A stretch of DNA of 64,000 nt from JAWQFO01 sp033436665 (GTDB taxonomy: Bacteria; Pseudomonadota; Alphaproteobacteria; Rhodobacterales; Rhodobacteraceae), in the NCBI RefSeq assembly GCF_033436665.1, contig NZ_JAWQFO010000001.1, positions 828,250-892,249 on the forward strand, given 5' to 3'. The notes under the pieces were generated by a model. That model made no database searches, was not told the DNA's origin, and saw nothing but the letters and a program-made list of their open reading frames with translations. A program made the position numbers and the translations under genes. Below, piece after piece: positions 18,818 to 26,407 of this stretch (positions are counted from its first letter, which is position 1; each line of letters opens with the position of its first letter).

Positions 18818-20281
18818 ATGACCAAGGCCATCATGCTCCAGGGCACGGGCAGCAACGTCGGAAAATCCATGATCGTGGCCGGCCTCGCCCGCGCCTATGC
18901 CCGGCGCGGGCTGAACGTGCGACCCTTCAAGCCGCAGAACATGTCCAACAATGCCGCCGTGACCGTGGATGGCGGCGAGATCGGGCGGGCACAGGCCTTG
19001 CAGGCCCGCGCCGCCGGAGTTGCGCCACACACCGACATGAACCCGGTGCTGCTCAAGCCGCAATCCGAGACCGGCGCGCAGGTCGTGGTGCAGGGCAAGG
19101 TGCGCGGCACGCAGGACGCGCGCAGCTACGGTCGCCGCAAGGACGAGTTGCTGCCGGCGGTGCTGGACAGCTTCGCACGCCTTGGCAGGGAGTGCGACCT
19201 CGTGCTGGTCGAGGGGGCGGGAAGTCCGGCGGAGACCAACCTGCGCCGCGGTGACATCGCCAACATGGGCTTTGCACGCGCGGCCGGGGTGCCGGTGATC
19301 CTGATGGGGGATATCGAGCGTGGCGGCGTGATCGCGCAGCTTGTCGGCACCCAGACCGTGATCGATCCGCAGGATGCCGCGATGATCCGGGGCTTTGCCG
19401 TCAATAAGTTCCGCGGCGACCTCACCCTTTTCGACGCCGGACGCGACGACATCGCTGCCCGCACGGGCTGGCCCTGTTTGGGAGTGCTGCCGTGGTTCGA
19501 CGGCGCGCGCCGCCTGCCCGCCGAGGACGTGATGGACCTGCCCGCGCGGGCCCGGTCCGAGGGTTCGGGCTGCCGCATCATCGTGCCACGCCTGCCGCGG
19601 ATCGCCAATTTCGACGATCTCGACCCGCTGGCCGCCGAACCCGGCGTCGAGCTTGTCGTGATCGAACCGGGCCGTCCCCTTCCCTTGGGTGCCGACCTGA
19701 TCCTGCTGCCGGGCAGCAAGGCCACGCTGTCCGACCTCGCCGCGCTGCGCGCCGAGGGCTGGGACATCGACATCGCCGCGCACCTGCGCCAGGGCGGTCA
19801 CCTGCTGGGCCTGTGCGGCGGCTACCAGATGCTTGGAACATGGGTGCGCGATCCCGAGGGCATCGAAGGCCCGGCGGGCGAAGCCCCGGGTCTGGCTCAT
19901 CTCGAGGTCGAGACGGTGCTGGCTCCGCTCAAGGAGCTGTCGCTGCGCGAGGGAGGCCACCCGTCCAGTGGCAGCACGGTCCACGGCTACGAGATCCACA
20001 TGGGCCGCACGACCGGTCCGGACTGCGCCCGTGGCTGGCTGGAGATGGGCGGAGAAACGGTTGGCGCCGCTTCGCCGGACGGGCGCGTGCAGGGCTGCTA
20101 CCTGCACGGGCTGTTTGCGTCCGACGCGTTTCGCGCCGCCTACCTCGCATCGCTCGGGCAGGTCTCGGGGATCTTCTACGACACGCTCGTGGACGACACG
20201 CTCGATGCGCTCGCAGAGCATGTGGAACGTCACATGGACCTCGACGCCATCCTGTCGATGGCGGGCAGCCTCGAGGCCTGA
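18818..20281 (+). CDS. cobQ: cobyric acid synthase
   Basis: A 487-residue glutamine-dependent amidotransferase that amidates four carboxyls of adenosylcobyrinic acid a,c-diamide in cobalamin synthesis. The N-terminal ATPase part has GTGSNVGKS near residue 11 and RPFKPQNMSNN; the C-terminal glutaminase part has the nucleophile in LLGLCGGYQML near residue 333 and the histidine region YEIHMGRT. No other cob genes are in the window and the 86-nt upstream gap is too short for a cobalamin riboswitch plus promoter. Confidence 0.97.
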   Translation: MTKAIMLQGTGSNVGKSMIVAGLARAYARRGLNVRPFKPQNMSNNAAVTVDGGEIGRAQALQARAAGVAPHTDMNPVLLKPQSETGAQVVVQGKVRGTQDARSYGRRKDELLPAVLDSFARLGRECDLVLVEGAGSPAETNLRRGDIANMGFARAAGVPVILMGDIERGGVIAQLVGTQTVIDPQDAAMIRGFAVNKFRGDLTLFDAGRDDIAARTGWPCLGVLPWFDGARRLPAEDVMDLPARARSEGSGCRIIVPRLPRIANFDDLDPLAAEPGVELVVIEPGRPLPLGADLILLPGSKATLSDLAALRAEGWDIDIAAHLRQGGHLLGLCGGYQMLGTWVRDPEGIEGPAGEAPGLAHLEVETVLAPLKELSLREGGHPSSGSTVHGYEIHMGRTTGPDCARGWLEMGGETVGAASPDGRVQGCYLHGLFASDAFRAAYLASLGQVSGIFYDTLVDDTLDALAEHVERHMDLDAILSMAGSLEA

Positions 20282-20290
20282 GCGTTAGGC

Positions 20291-21124
20291 CTAGCCGAGA
20301 TCCTGCGCGGCCAGTGCGCGCTGGATCTCGCGGCGGACCAGCTTGCGCACGTTGCGGGTGATGCGCTCTCCCAGCGGTCCCTGAAGCTCGGACCGGACGA
20401 TATCGGCCACGAGCTGGCGCAGCATGTCCTCGTCGATCAGATCTTCCTCAGCCACCCTGTCCTGCAGCAACAGCGGCGCGTTCTCGGGGGCGGGATCAGC
20501 GCGGTCCTCTGACGCAGACGGCTCGGACCAGTGCATCGGTGGCGCGTCGGTCCCGGCATAGGCGTCGCGTCCGGTATCGTCGGGTTCCCACTGCTGCGGA
20601 ATCTTCTGGATCGCCGTCTCGAGCGCGGCGATCTTGTCGCTCAACGTGCGCTGGTCCGGGCCGGGCGGCGCATCGGCCTCCCGCTCGAACTCCGGCGCAT
20701 CAGGAACGGTGTCGGATTCCGCTTCGGCGTCACTCTCGGCTTCGAGATCTTCTCTTCGCGGCGGCACGTAGCCGAACACGAGCGACTCCGCGAACAACGC
20801 GCCGCGCGAACCTTGCTCCGGCGGCGTTTCTTCCACCTCAACCGCATCCGCAGCGTCGATTTTCGCCCGGTTGCCTCCAGCCTCTGTCACGGGTTCGCTC
20901 TGGCGACCGGCATCGCCGTCGACCGCCGTCGTCGGGCGGACACCCTCCTGCGCCGGTGACGCCGTCGGTGCCGCGTCATCCTCAACGCGCAGCGCGGGCG
21001 TCAGCAGAAGCCGGCCCGCGCCGGTATCCTTCCCGTCCGCCTTGGGGGCTCTGTCGTCACTTACCAACCTGCGCACCGAAGACAGCACGTCTTCGATGTC
21101 GTTGTTCGTCACTGGGTCTGACAT
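20291..21124 (-). CDS. PopZ-like polar organising protein candidate
   Basis: A 277-residue acidic protein without catalytic motifs. It has a short N-terminal helix (NDIEDVLSSVRRLVSDD, residues about 8-24), a long disordered Asp/Glu/Pro-rich linker (about 25-215), and a C-terminal helical block (DEDMLRQLVADIVRSELQ ... VRKLVRREIQRALAAQD, about 225-275). This matches PopZ in plan: an 'EDILASIRRII'-like start, acidic linker and C-terminal oligomerisation helices. From memory, Caulobacter popZ also sits next to a tolC-type gene. Sequence identity is low, so this is an inference from architecture and synteny. Confidence 0.55.
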   Translation of the reverse strand: MSDPVTNNDIEDVLSSVRRLVSDDRAPKADGKDTGAGRLLLTPALRVEDDAAPTASPAQEGVRPTTAVDGDAGRQSEPVTEAGGNRAKIDAADAVEVEETPPEQGSRGALFAESLVFGYVPPRREDLEAESDAEAESDTVPDAPEFEREADAPPGPDQRTLSDKIAALETAIQKIPQQWEPDDTGRDAYAGTDAPPMHWSEPSASEDRADPAPENAPLLLQDRVAEEDLIDEDMLRQLVADIVRSELQGPLGERITRNVRKLVRREIQRALAAQDLG

Positions 21125-21195
21125 TATTCAACCGCTCTTGCCTTGAAGCGAGGCTAGCCTACCCCGGCTCTCCGCACAACGCCCGGTTAAATTCG

Positions 21196-22617
21196 TCACC
21201 GTTTTTGCAGGCTCTCCAGGACCCTGTCGAGCGCCTGACCGTGCTTGGACTTGCGGACCGGCGCGTCCTTGGCGAGGTTGTAATAGGCCGCCGGGTCGTA
21301 TTGCGGCAGATTCAGGCGCAGATCGCGCACGGTCAGCTGCCCGGTCGCCGCCAGCACACCATAGGCCGCGACATAAAGCTGGGTCTGAACCTCGATCCGC
21401 GTGTTCACGGCATCCAGCAGATCCTGCTCGGCGTTGAGCACGTCGAGCGTGGTCCGCGCACCCAGTGTGGCCTCTTCGCGCACCCCCTCGAAGGCGATGG
21501 TCGAGGCCTCGATGCCGCGTTCGGCGGCCGCGACACTGGCTCGAGCGGCGGCGAGCTCGGCATAGGCCGTGCCTACGTTCTGGGCCACGTCGAGTTGCAC
21601 GGTGTAGAGATTGGCGCGCTCGGAATCACGCAGCGCCATCGCACGGCGCACGTTCGAGGCCAGCGCGCCGCCCTGGTAGATCGGACCGCTCAGGTTCAGC
21701 CCGATCGAGCCGCCTCGCGTGAACGCGTCGGAATCGACGCGCTCGGAATATCCCAGCCGGCCGCCTCCGCGCAGGCTGGGCGAGATCTGCGCCTTGGCCC
21801 GCAGGATCGCCAACTCCGCCGCCGCGACCTGGTGCTGGGCTGCGCGGATATTGGGGTGCACACGGAGCGCGCCGGCCTTTGCGGCCTCGACGTTGCCTTC
21901 GAGGTTCGGGATCGAGGGTGGAACCTCGACGCGCCCAGGCTCGCGCCCGACGGCGTTGCGATATTCCTCGCGCGCGCTGATCAGGTTGCCCTGCGCCTGC
22001 GCGAGACCGCTGCGCGCCTGCGCCTGCGCCGCCTCTGCGAGCGCCACGTCGGTCCGCGTGACCTCGCCAACCTCGAACCGATCTTGCGCCGCGCGAAGTT
22101 CCTCGGTCAGAAGCCGCAGATTGTTCTGGCGGACGTCGACGAACTCGATGGCGGCGCGCAGATCCATGAAGGCCTGCACCGCCCGGAACAGCACCTGCTG
22201 TTCGACCGAGACCAGGTTCTGCCGCGTGGCAAGCACGGTCTCCTTGGCCACGTCGACCCCGAGCCGCGTCGCCCCGTTGTCCCACAACAGCATGTCGAGG
22301 GTCAGGTTGATCGCCGCGGTCGTGGCCTCAAGCCCGCGGGTCTGAAAATCGTTCGAGGTCAGTGTATCGCCGAAGTCCCGGGTCAGATCGGCCGACCAGT
22401 TCAGGATCGGACGCAAGAGCGCCGTCGCCCCGGCCACGTCCTCGTCAGCGGCGCGCAGAAGCGCCCTGTTCTGGTCCAGAAGCCCGCTGTTGATATAGGC
22501 GCCGACCAGCGCGTCGGCCAGCGTGTCGGCGCGCACCGGGGTCCAAGCCGCAAGCGTTCCGAAGAGAACCGCCGTCACCGTGCGGCGCAATCCGCGCCCT
22601 CTTGTCACTGCCTTCAT
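21196..22617 (-). CDS. tolC: TolC-family outer-membrane channel
   Basis: A 473-residue outer-membrane factor that forms the exit duct for type I secretion or RND efflux. It has a signal peptide ending near VRA-DTLADAL, and two repeats of long helices with typical segments (VGEVTRTDVALAEAAQAQARSGLAQAQGNL and ATLGARTTLDVLNAEQDLLDA). I use the ATG at 22617 with an AGGGTGG ribosome site. It is 76 nt after pcm and 71 nt before the PopZ-like gene, a gene order seen in related bacteria. Confidence 0.93.
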   Translation of the reverse strand: MKAVTRGRGLRRTVTAVLFGTLAAWTPVRADTLADALVGAYINSGLLDQNRALLRAADEDVAGATALLRPILNWSADLTRDFGDTLTSNDFQTRGLEATTAAINLTLDMLLWDNGATRLGVDVAKETVLATRQNLVSVEQQVLFRAVQAFMDLRAAIEFVDVRQNNLRLLTEELRAAQDRFEVGEVTRTDVALAEAAQAQARSGLAQAQGNLISAREEYRNAVGREPGRVEVPPSIPNLEGNVEAAKAGALRVHPNIRAAQHQVAAAELAILRAKAQISPSLRGGGRLGYSERVDSDAFTRGGSIGLNLSGPIYQGGALASNVRRAMALRDSERANLYTVQLDVAQNVGTAYAELAAARASVAAAERGIEASTIAFEGVREEATLGARTTLDVLNAEQDLLDAVNTRIEVQTQLYVAAYGVLAATGQLTVRDLRLNLPQYDPAAYYNLAKDAPVRKSKHGQALDRVLESLQKR

Positions 22618-22693
22618 GTCACCACCCTTGTTGACCTGCCTGCCCCCGGAGCCGCGACCGTTCAGTTCTTGTTTTCGGCCTGCGCGGGCTTTT

Positions 22694-23347
22694 TCAGAGT
22701 TTGAATGCCAGTTCCTTCTCGAAGCCCGGCAGCACCGGAGCACCTGCGTTGAACGCCTGGCGCCAGGAGATGTGGCCGTCGCGCTTGTAGCCGATGCGCA
22801 CCTCGCCCAGCGCGCCGATCATAAACAGGCAGGCGATGCGCCCGCCGTCCTTGACCTGATCGGCGATCGTTTGAGGAAATTCCGCAACGCCGCCCTCGAT
22901 CAGCACGACGTCGTAGGGTCCGTGCTGCGCGGCGCCCTCGGCCAGCGGCCCGGTGTGGACCATGACATTGTCGGCGCCGGCGCCGGTCAGCGCCTCGCCG
23001 GCTTCGCGCGCGAGGTCCTCGTTCTCCTCGACCGCAACGACGGCTTCGGCCATGCGCGCAATCACGGCGGCACTGTAGCCCTGCCCCGCACCGATGTGCA
23101 GAACCAGCTCGTCATCGGAAATGTCCAGCGCATCCAGCATCTTGGCCAGAGTGCGCGGTTCCAGAAGCACCCGGCCATCGCCAAGGTCGAGGTTTTCGCC
23201 GAGATAGGCCGCCTCGCGCTTGGCGACCGGCACGAAATCCTCGCGCGGCACGCTCAGCATGGCGTCGATGATGGGGAACTTCGTCACATCCGAGGGCCGC
23301 ACCTGGGTGTCCACCATCATCGTGCGGCGCGCCGCGAAGTCAGTCAT
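22694..23347 (-). CDS. pcm: protein-L-isoaspartate O-methyltransferase
   Basis: A 217-residue SAM-dependent methyltransferase that repairs isoaspartyl residues. It starts with the DFAARRTMMVDTQVRPSDV segment typical of the alphaproteobacterial type, and has the SAM motif VLHIGAGQGYSAAVIARMA near residue 78 and the VVLIEGGVAEFP motif near 128. First gene of the pcm-tolC-(PopZ-like) unit. Confidence 0.92.
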   Translation of the reverse strand: MTDFAARRTMMVDTQVRPSDVTKFPIIDAMLSVPREDFVPVAKREAAYLGENLDLGDGRVLLEPRTLAKMLDALDISDDELVLHIGAGQGYSAAVIARMAEAVVAVEENEDLAREAGEALTGAGADNVMVHTGPLAEGAAQHGPYDVVLIEGGVAEFPQTIADQVKDGGRIACLFMIGALGEVRIGYKRDGHISWRQAFNAGAPVLPGFEKELAFKL

Positions 23348-23517
23348 GGGTCTAAACTCATCCGTTCAGATTTATCGCTTCCAGATGTGCCACAACTTAC
23401 CCCCAGCGGCAACGACGCGTTTGCCGTTTTTGCCCGGGCTGTGGCATGCCCGCGCCGCGCGCGCCGGCTCTTGCGGCTGGGATACAGATCATATAGCACT
23501 TCGCGCACACCATGAGC

Positions 23518-23591
23518 GGCGAGTTGGCGGAGTGGTGACGCAGCGGATTGCAAATCCGTGTACACCGGTTCGATTCCGGTACTCGCCTCCA
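23518..23591 (+). tRNA. tRNA-Cys (GCA)
   Basis: Full cloverleaf: acceptor GGCGAGT pairs with ACTCGCC, D-arm, anticodon stem GCGGA/TCCGT with loop TTGCAAA (anticodon GCA), T-arm CCGGTTCGATTCCGG, discriminator T and an encoded CCA end. The variable loop is short, as for class I tRNAs. Confidence 0.97.
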
Positions 23592-23716
23592 TGTTGCACT
23601 TCCGGAAGCACCCGATCACGTGCCGCTGAAGCGCGTGCGACGCTTGTGGCGGAGACACGTTCGTTTTCCGGTCGCGGGCGCTACGGATCGGCAACGGCTC
23701 CAGCACCATTGCAATT

Positions 23717-23759
23717 GAAGACGCCCGGCAACCTGGAAAGCTGCCGGGCGCGGGTCTTC
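23717..23759 (-). terminator. stem-loop downstream of the repeat-protein gene
   Basis: A perfect 9-bp pair CGCCCGGCA/TGCCGGGCG with an 11-nt loop, extended by outer GAAGAC/GTCTTC arms. It lies about 60 nt past the repeat-protein stop on the minus strand; no T-run follows. Confidence 0.4.
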
Positions 23760-23819
23760 GGCCGGTCTTCGCGAACCCGCGCGTGTCGCGCACCGGATCC
23801 GACGGAGCCGTTCAGCCGG

Positions 23820-24899
23820 TCAGACGATCGCCAGGTCGTCGGCCGCGAACCCGTAGGCGGTCGCTCCGTCGAGCGTATGCACGTTGTCGAAGATGATGTA
23901 GTCGACTGCCGGACCTCCGGTATCGAGGGCAATGGTGAAGCTGTCGTTGTCCATCCCCACCAGTTCGACTCTATCCAGACCGTTGGACCCCGGATTGCCC
24001 CAGCTTCCGCCGGACGTGATGGCCTCGAAAATGCTCAGGACCTCGGATTTGTTGAGCTGGCTGCCCGCCACGAGGTCGTTGAATTCGTCCGACACGATCG
24101 ACTTGTCGCTCGCCCCTCCCCCGAGGAAGAACGTGCTGTCCGCACGCGTGACGTCGAAATAGCCGACCTGCGTCTTGTTGTTCTTGATGTCGATATGCTC
24201 GTCCGCAACTGACACGATCGCGTCGGCGGCATCCGCGCCCTTGAAAATGATCGTGTCGCGGGTCGGTCCCGCCGCATCAATCGTCAGCGTGAACTCGTCA
24301 TCAGTCAGCGTCAGCAGTTCTACGCCGCCAAGCCCATGTGCGTCGGGGTTGGTCCAGCTCGACCCGCTGGTGGCTGCGGCCAAGAGACCTTCCACCTCGT
24401 GGTCGTGGATCCGCGACCCTCCCGTAATCTCCGCGAATTCCTCTCCGACGAGATTGCGCGCGTCGCTCTTGCCGCCACCGATCCAGATGCTCGAGACGGC
24501 ATCGGTATCGAAGATCGCGACCTGGCTCTTGCTGTTCTTGATGTCGATATGGCCGCCGGAAATGGAGGCGATGGCGGTTGCCGCGGCGTCGCCGGTGAAG
24601 GTGTAGTAGTCCTTGCTGCCACCGCTTCCGTCGATCGCGATCGTGAAGGACTCGCTGGTCAGCGAGACGATCTCGACGCCGTCGAGACCGGGCACGTCGG
24701 ACCAGCCGCGGCTGGTCAGGGCTGCGGACAGGATGTCGTCGAGTTCGCCGTTGTCGATGTGTGTTCCGCCCGTGATGTCGGCGAATTCCGCGCCCACGAT
24801 TGACGCTGCATCGGACATGCCACCGCCGATCCAGATTTTCGAAACCAGATCGGTATCGACAAAGGTAAATTGCGTTTTGGGATTCTTAATATCGCCCAT
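23820..24899 (-). CDS. three-repeat protein of unknown family
   Basis: I do not recognise this protein. It is built almost wholly from three tandem units of about 116-118 residues, beginning DIKNPKTQ, DIKNSKSQ and DIKNNKTQ. Each unit carries a hydrophobic segment plus GGG and SD (IWIGGGMSD, IWIGGGKSD, FFLGGGASD), then an EF-x-D/E motif, a TSxxxW region, a GLxxVEL motif, a D/ExFTIxID strand and a final D-Y/T-I-I-F strand. It is acidic and rich in Asp/Gly/Thr, with no signal peptide or cysteine, as in many type I-secreted proteins, but no RTX nonapeptides are seen. I start at the ATG at 24899 with GGAG upstream; an ATG at 24941 adds 14 residues. Confidence 0.75.
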   Translation of the reverse strand: MGDIKNPKTQFTFVDTDLVSKIWIGGGMSDAASIVGAEFADITGGTHIDNGELDDILSAALTSRGWSDVPGLDGVEIVSLTSESFTIAIDGSGGSKDYYTFTGDAAATAIASISGGHIDIKNSKSQVAIFDTDAVSSIWIGGGKSDARNLVGEEFAEITGGSRIHDHEVEGLLAAATSGSSWTNPDAHGLGGVELLTLTDDEFTLTIDAAGPTRDTIIFKGADAADAIVSVADEHIDIKNNKTQVGYFDVTRADSTFFLGGGASDKSIVSDEFNDLVAGSQLNKSEVLSIFEAITSGGSWGNPGSNGLDRVELVGMDNDSFTIALDTGGPAVDYIIFDNVHTLDGATAYGFAADDLAIV

Positions 24900-25249
24900 G
24901 AGTTCGTCGGCTCCAAATGTTGACACTGGGGCCGCGCGCATCGCGAAGATGCAACAGTTCCAGCCCCGCGCCGACTATGAGGCGCCCCTCCGACTTGGCA
25001 ATCAGAAAATGAAAAAGGACACAATAATACATTTTTGAGTTGAATCCGACGCATTTGGATGCGCAGCCGATGACCGGCGGCGATGTCGTGCTCAACCGCA
25101 GGCAGGACCCGAACACATGCGCGTCGCAACGCGCAACCCGACCAGCGACTAGGCGATTACGGGTCGTTTTCTTCATTCGACAAACGACTTCCGCGACGTA
25201 AGTTGTCGTCAGGCGATAGTCCTGTGTGCTGCACAGAAGGAGAACGGGA
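24900..25249. other. 350-nt divergent promoter region
   Basis: Lies between the repeat-protein gene (minus) and the RND adaptor gene (plus). It is AT-richer near 25010-25040 than its surroundings, which fits a promoter. I find no clear protein gene, terminator or long repeat. Confidence 0.45.
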
Positions 25250-26374
25250 ATGCTTGTGGCCGGGTGGGTTCGAACTGCGGTGACGGTCATCATGCTGTTT
25301 CCACTCTGCGCGGCAGCCCAGGATGCACCGCCTCCCACGGTTCTGACGATAGAGGTCGCGCGTGACAGCATCCGGCCGGAATTCGAGCATCCGGCACGGA
25401 TCGAGGCCGTCCAGACCGCGTCGGTCAGGCCGATCGTCAGCGGCCAGATCACCGCCCTGCACTTCACCGCCGGAGAGATCGTCGACAAGGACACCCTGCT
25501 GATCGAGCTCGACGACACCGACTTTCGCATCGCCGTCGCCGAGGCCGAGGCCAATCTCAAGCAGGCCGAGGCCGCCGTGGTGAAGGCCGACGCCGACCTC
25601 GACCGGGCCCAGCAGCTGGTCGAGCGCGAGACCGTGTCCGAGCGGGATGTCGAGTTCGCGCAGGCCGACTCCGACGTGGCCCACGCCCAGCGCGAGGTCG
25701 CGAGGGCAAGGCTGGACCAAGCGAAAAAGAATCTCGATGACACCAAGATCGCGGCGCCTTTCACCGGGCGCATCGGCGCGCCGAATTATGCGGTGGGCGA
25801 CCTGTTCGCGATCGGTGATCCGACCCAACCTCCGGCGGTCGCCACGATCGTCTCGCTCGATCCGATCTATGCCGTCGGGCTCGTCGATCAGACCAACTAC
25901 TTCGATTACATCGCGCGCCGGCTCCGGCTTGACGCGGCCGGGGTCTCGATCCCGCCGCTCGAGCTCAGCCTGGTTCTGCCGGGCGACAGCATCTACGCCG
26001 AGACCGGCAAGTTCGAAAATTGGGACAACACCGCCGCCGCGAGCACCGGCACCATCGCGGCGCGCGTGCTGTTTCCCAATCCCGACGGGCTGCTCTTGCC
26101 GGGCGAGAACGTGACCCTGCGGGGAGAATTGATCGAGCCGGTCGAGGCCGTCGTCGTGCCGCAGCGCGCTGTCGGATACGACCAGCTTGGGCATTTCGTC
26201 TGGATCGTGGGCGCGGACGGCGCGGCGCAGCGGCGCGATGTCGAGGTCGGGATCCGCACCGGCAGCAACTGGACGATCGCGACAGGGCTCGACGGGCAGG
26301 AAACAGTGATCGTCGAAGGGCTGCAGAAGGTCCGCGAAGGCGCGCCGGTCACCAGCGAGGCCTGGGAGGGCTGA
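25250..26374 (+). CDS. RND efflux periplasmic adaptor (membrane fusion protein)
   Basis: A 374-residue HlyD/AcrA-type adaptor. It has an N-terminal signal/anchor (GWVRTAVTVIMLFPLCAAAQ), a lipoyl half (ASVRPIVSGQITALHFTAGEIVDKDTLL is split by a helical hairpin from LDDTKIAAPFTGRIG), the hairpin itself (about residues 85-150) and beta-barrel and membrane-proximal domains. It links the inner-membrane pump to an outer-membrane channel. Start chosen at the ATG at 25250 behind AGGAG. It is 33 nt upstream of the pump gene. An outer-membrane partner is not adjacent; the nearby tolC is a candidate. Confidence 0.93.
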   Translation: MLVAGWVRTAVTVIMLFPLCAAAQDAPPPTVLTIEVARDSIRPEFEHPARIEAVQTASVRPIVSGQITALHFTAGEIVDKDTLLIELDDTDFRIAVAEAEANLKQAEAAVVKADADLDRAQQLVERETVSERDVEFAQADSDVAHAQREVARARLDQAKKNLDDTKIAAPFTGRIGAPNYAVGDLFAIGDPTQPPAVATIVSLDPIYAVGLVDQTNYFDYIARRLRLDAAGVSIPPLELSLVLPGDSIYAETGKFENWDNTAAASTGTIAARVLFPNPDGLLLPGENVTLRGELIEPVEAVVVPQRAVGYDQLGHFVWIVGADGAAQRRDVEVGIRTGSNWTIATGLDGQETVIVEGLQKVREGAPVTSEAWEG

Positions 26375-26407
26375 ACGCCACGACTTGCCCGAGGGGGATA
26401 ACTTGAA

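Noticed and set aside
23717..23759. CRISPR or attachment-site reading of the stem-loop beside tRNA-Cys
   Set aside because: It is a single hairpin with no spacer series, and no duplicate of the tRNA 3' end or integrase gene is visible nearby.
23820..24899. RTX toxin or calcium-binding repeat protein
   Set aside because: The repeats are about 117 residues and contain no GGxGxDxUx nonapeptides.
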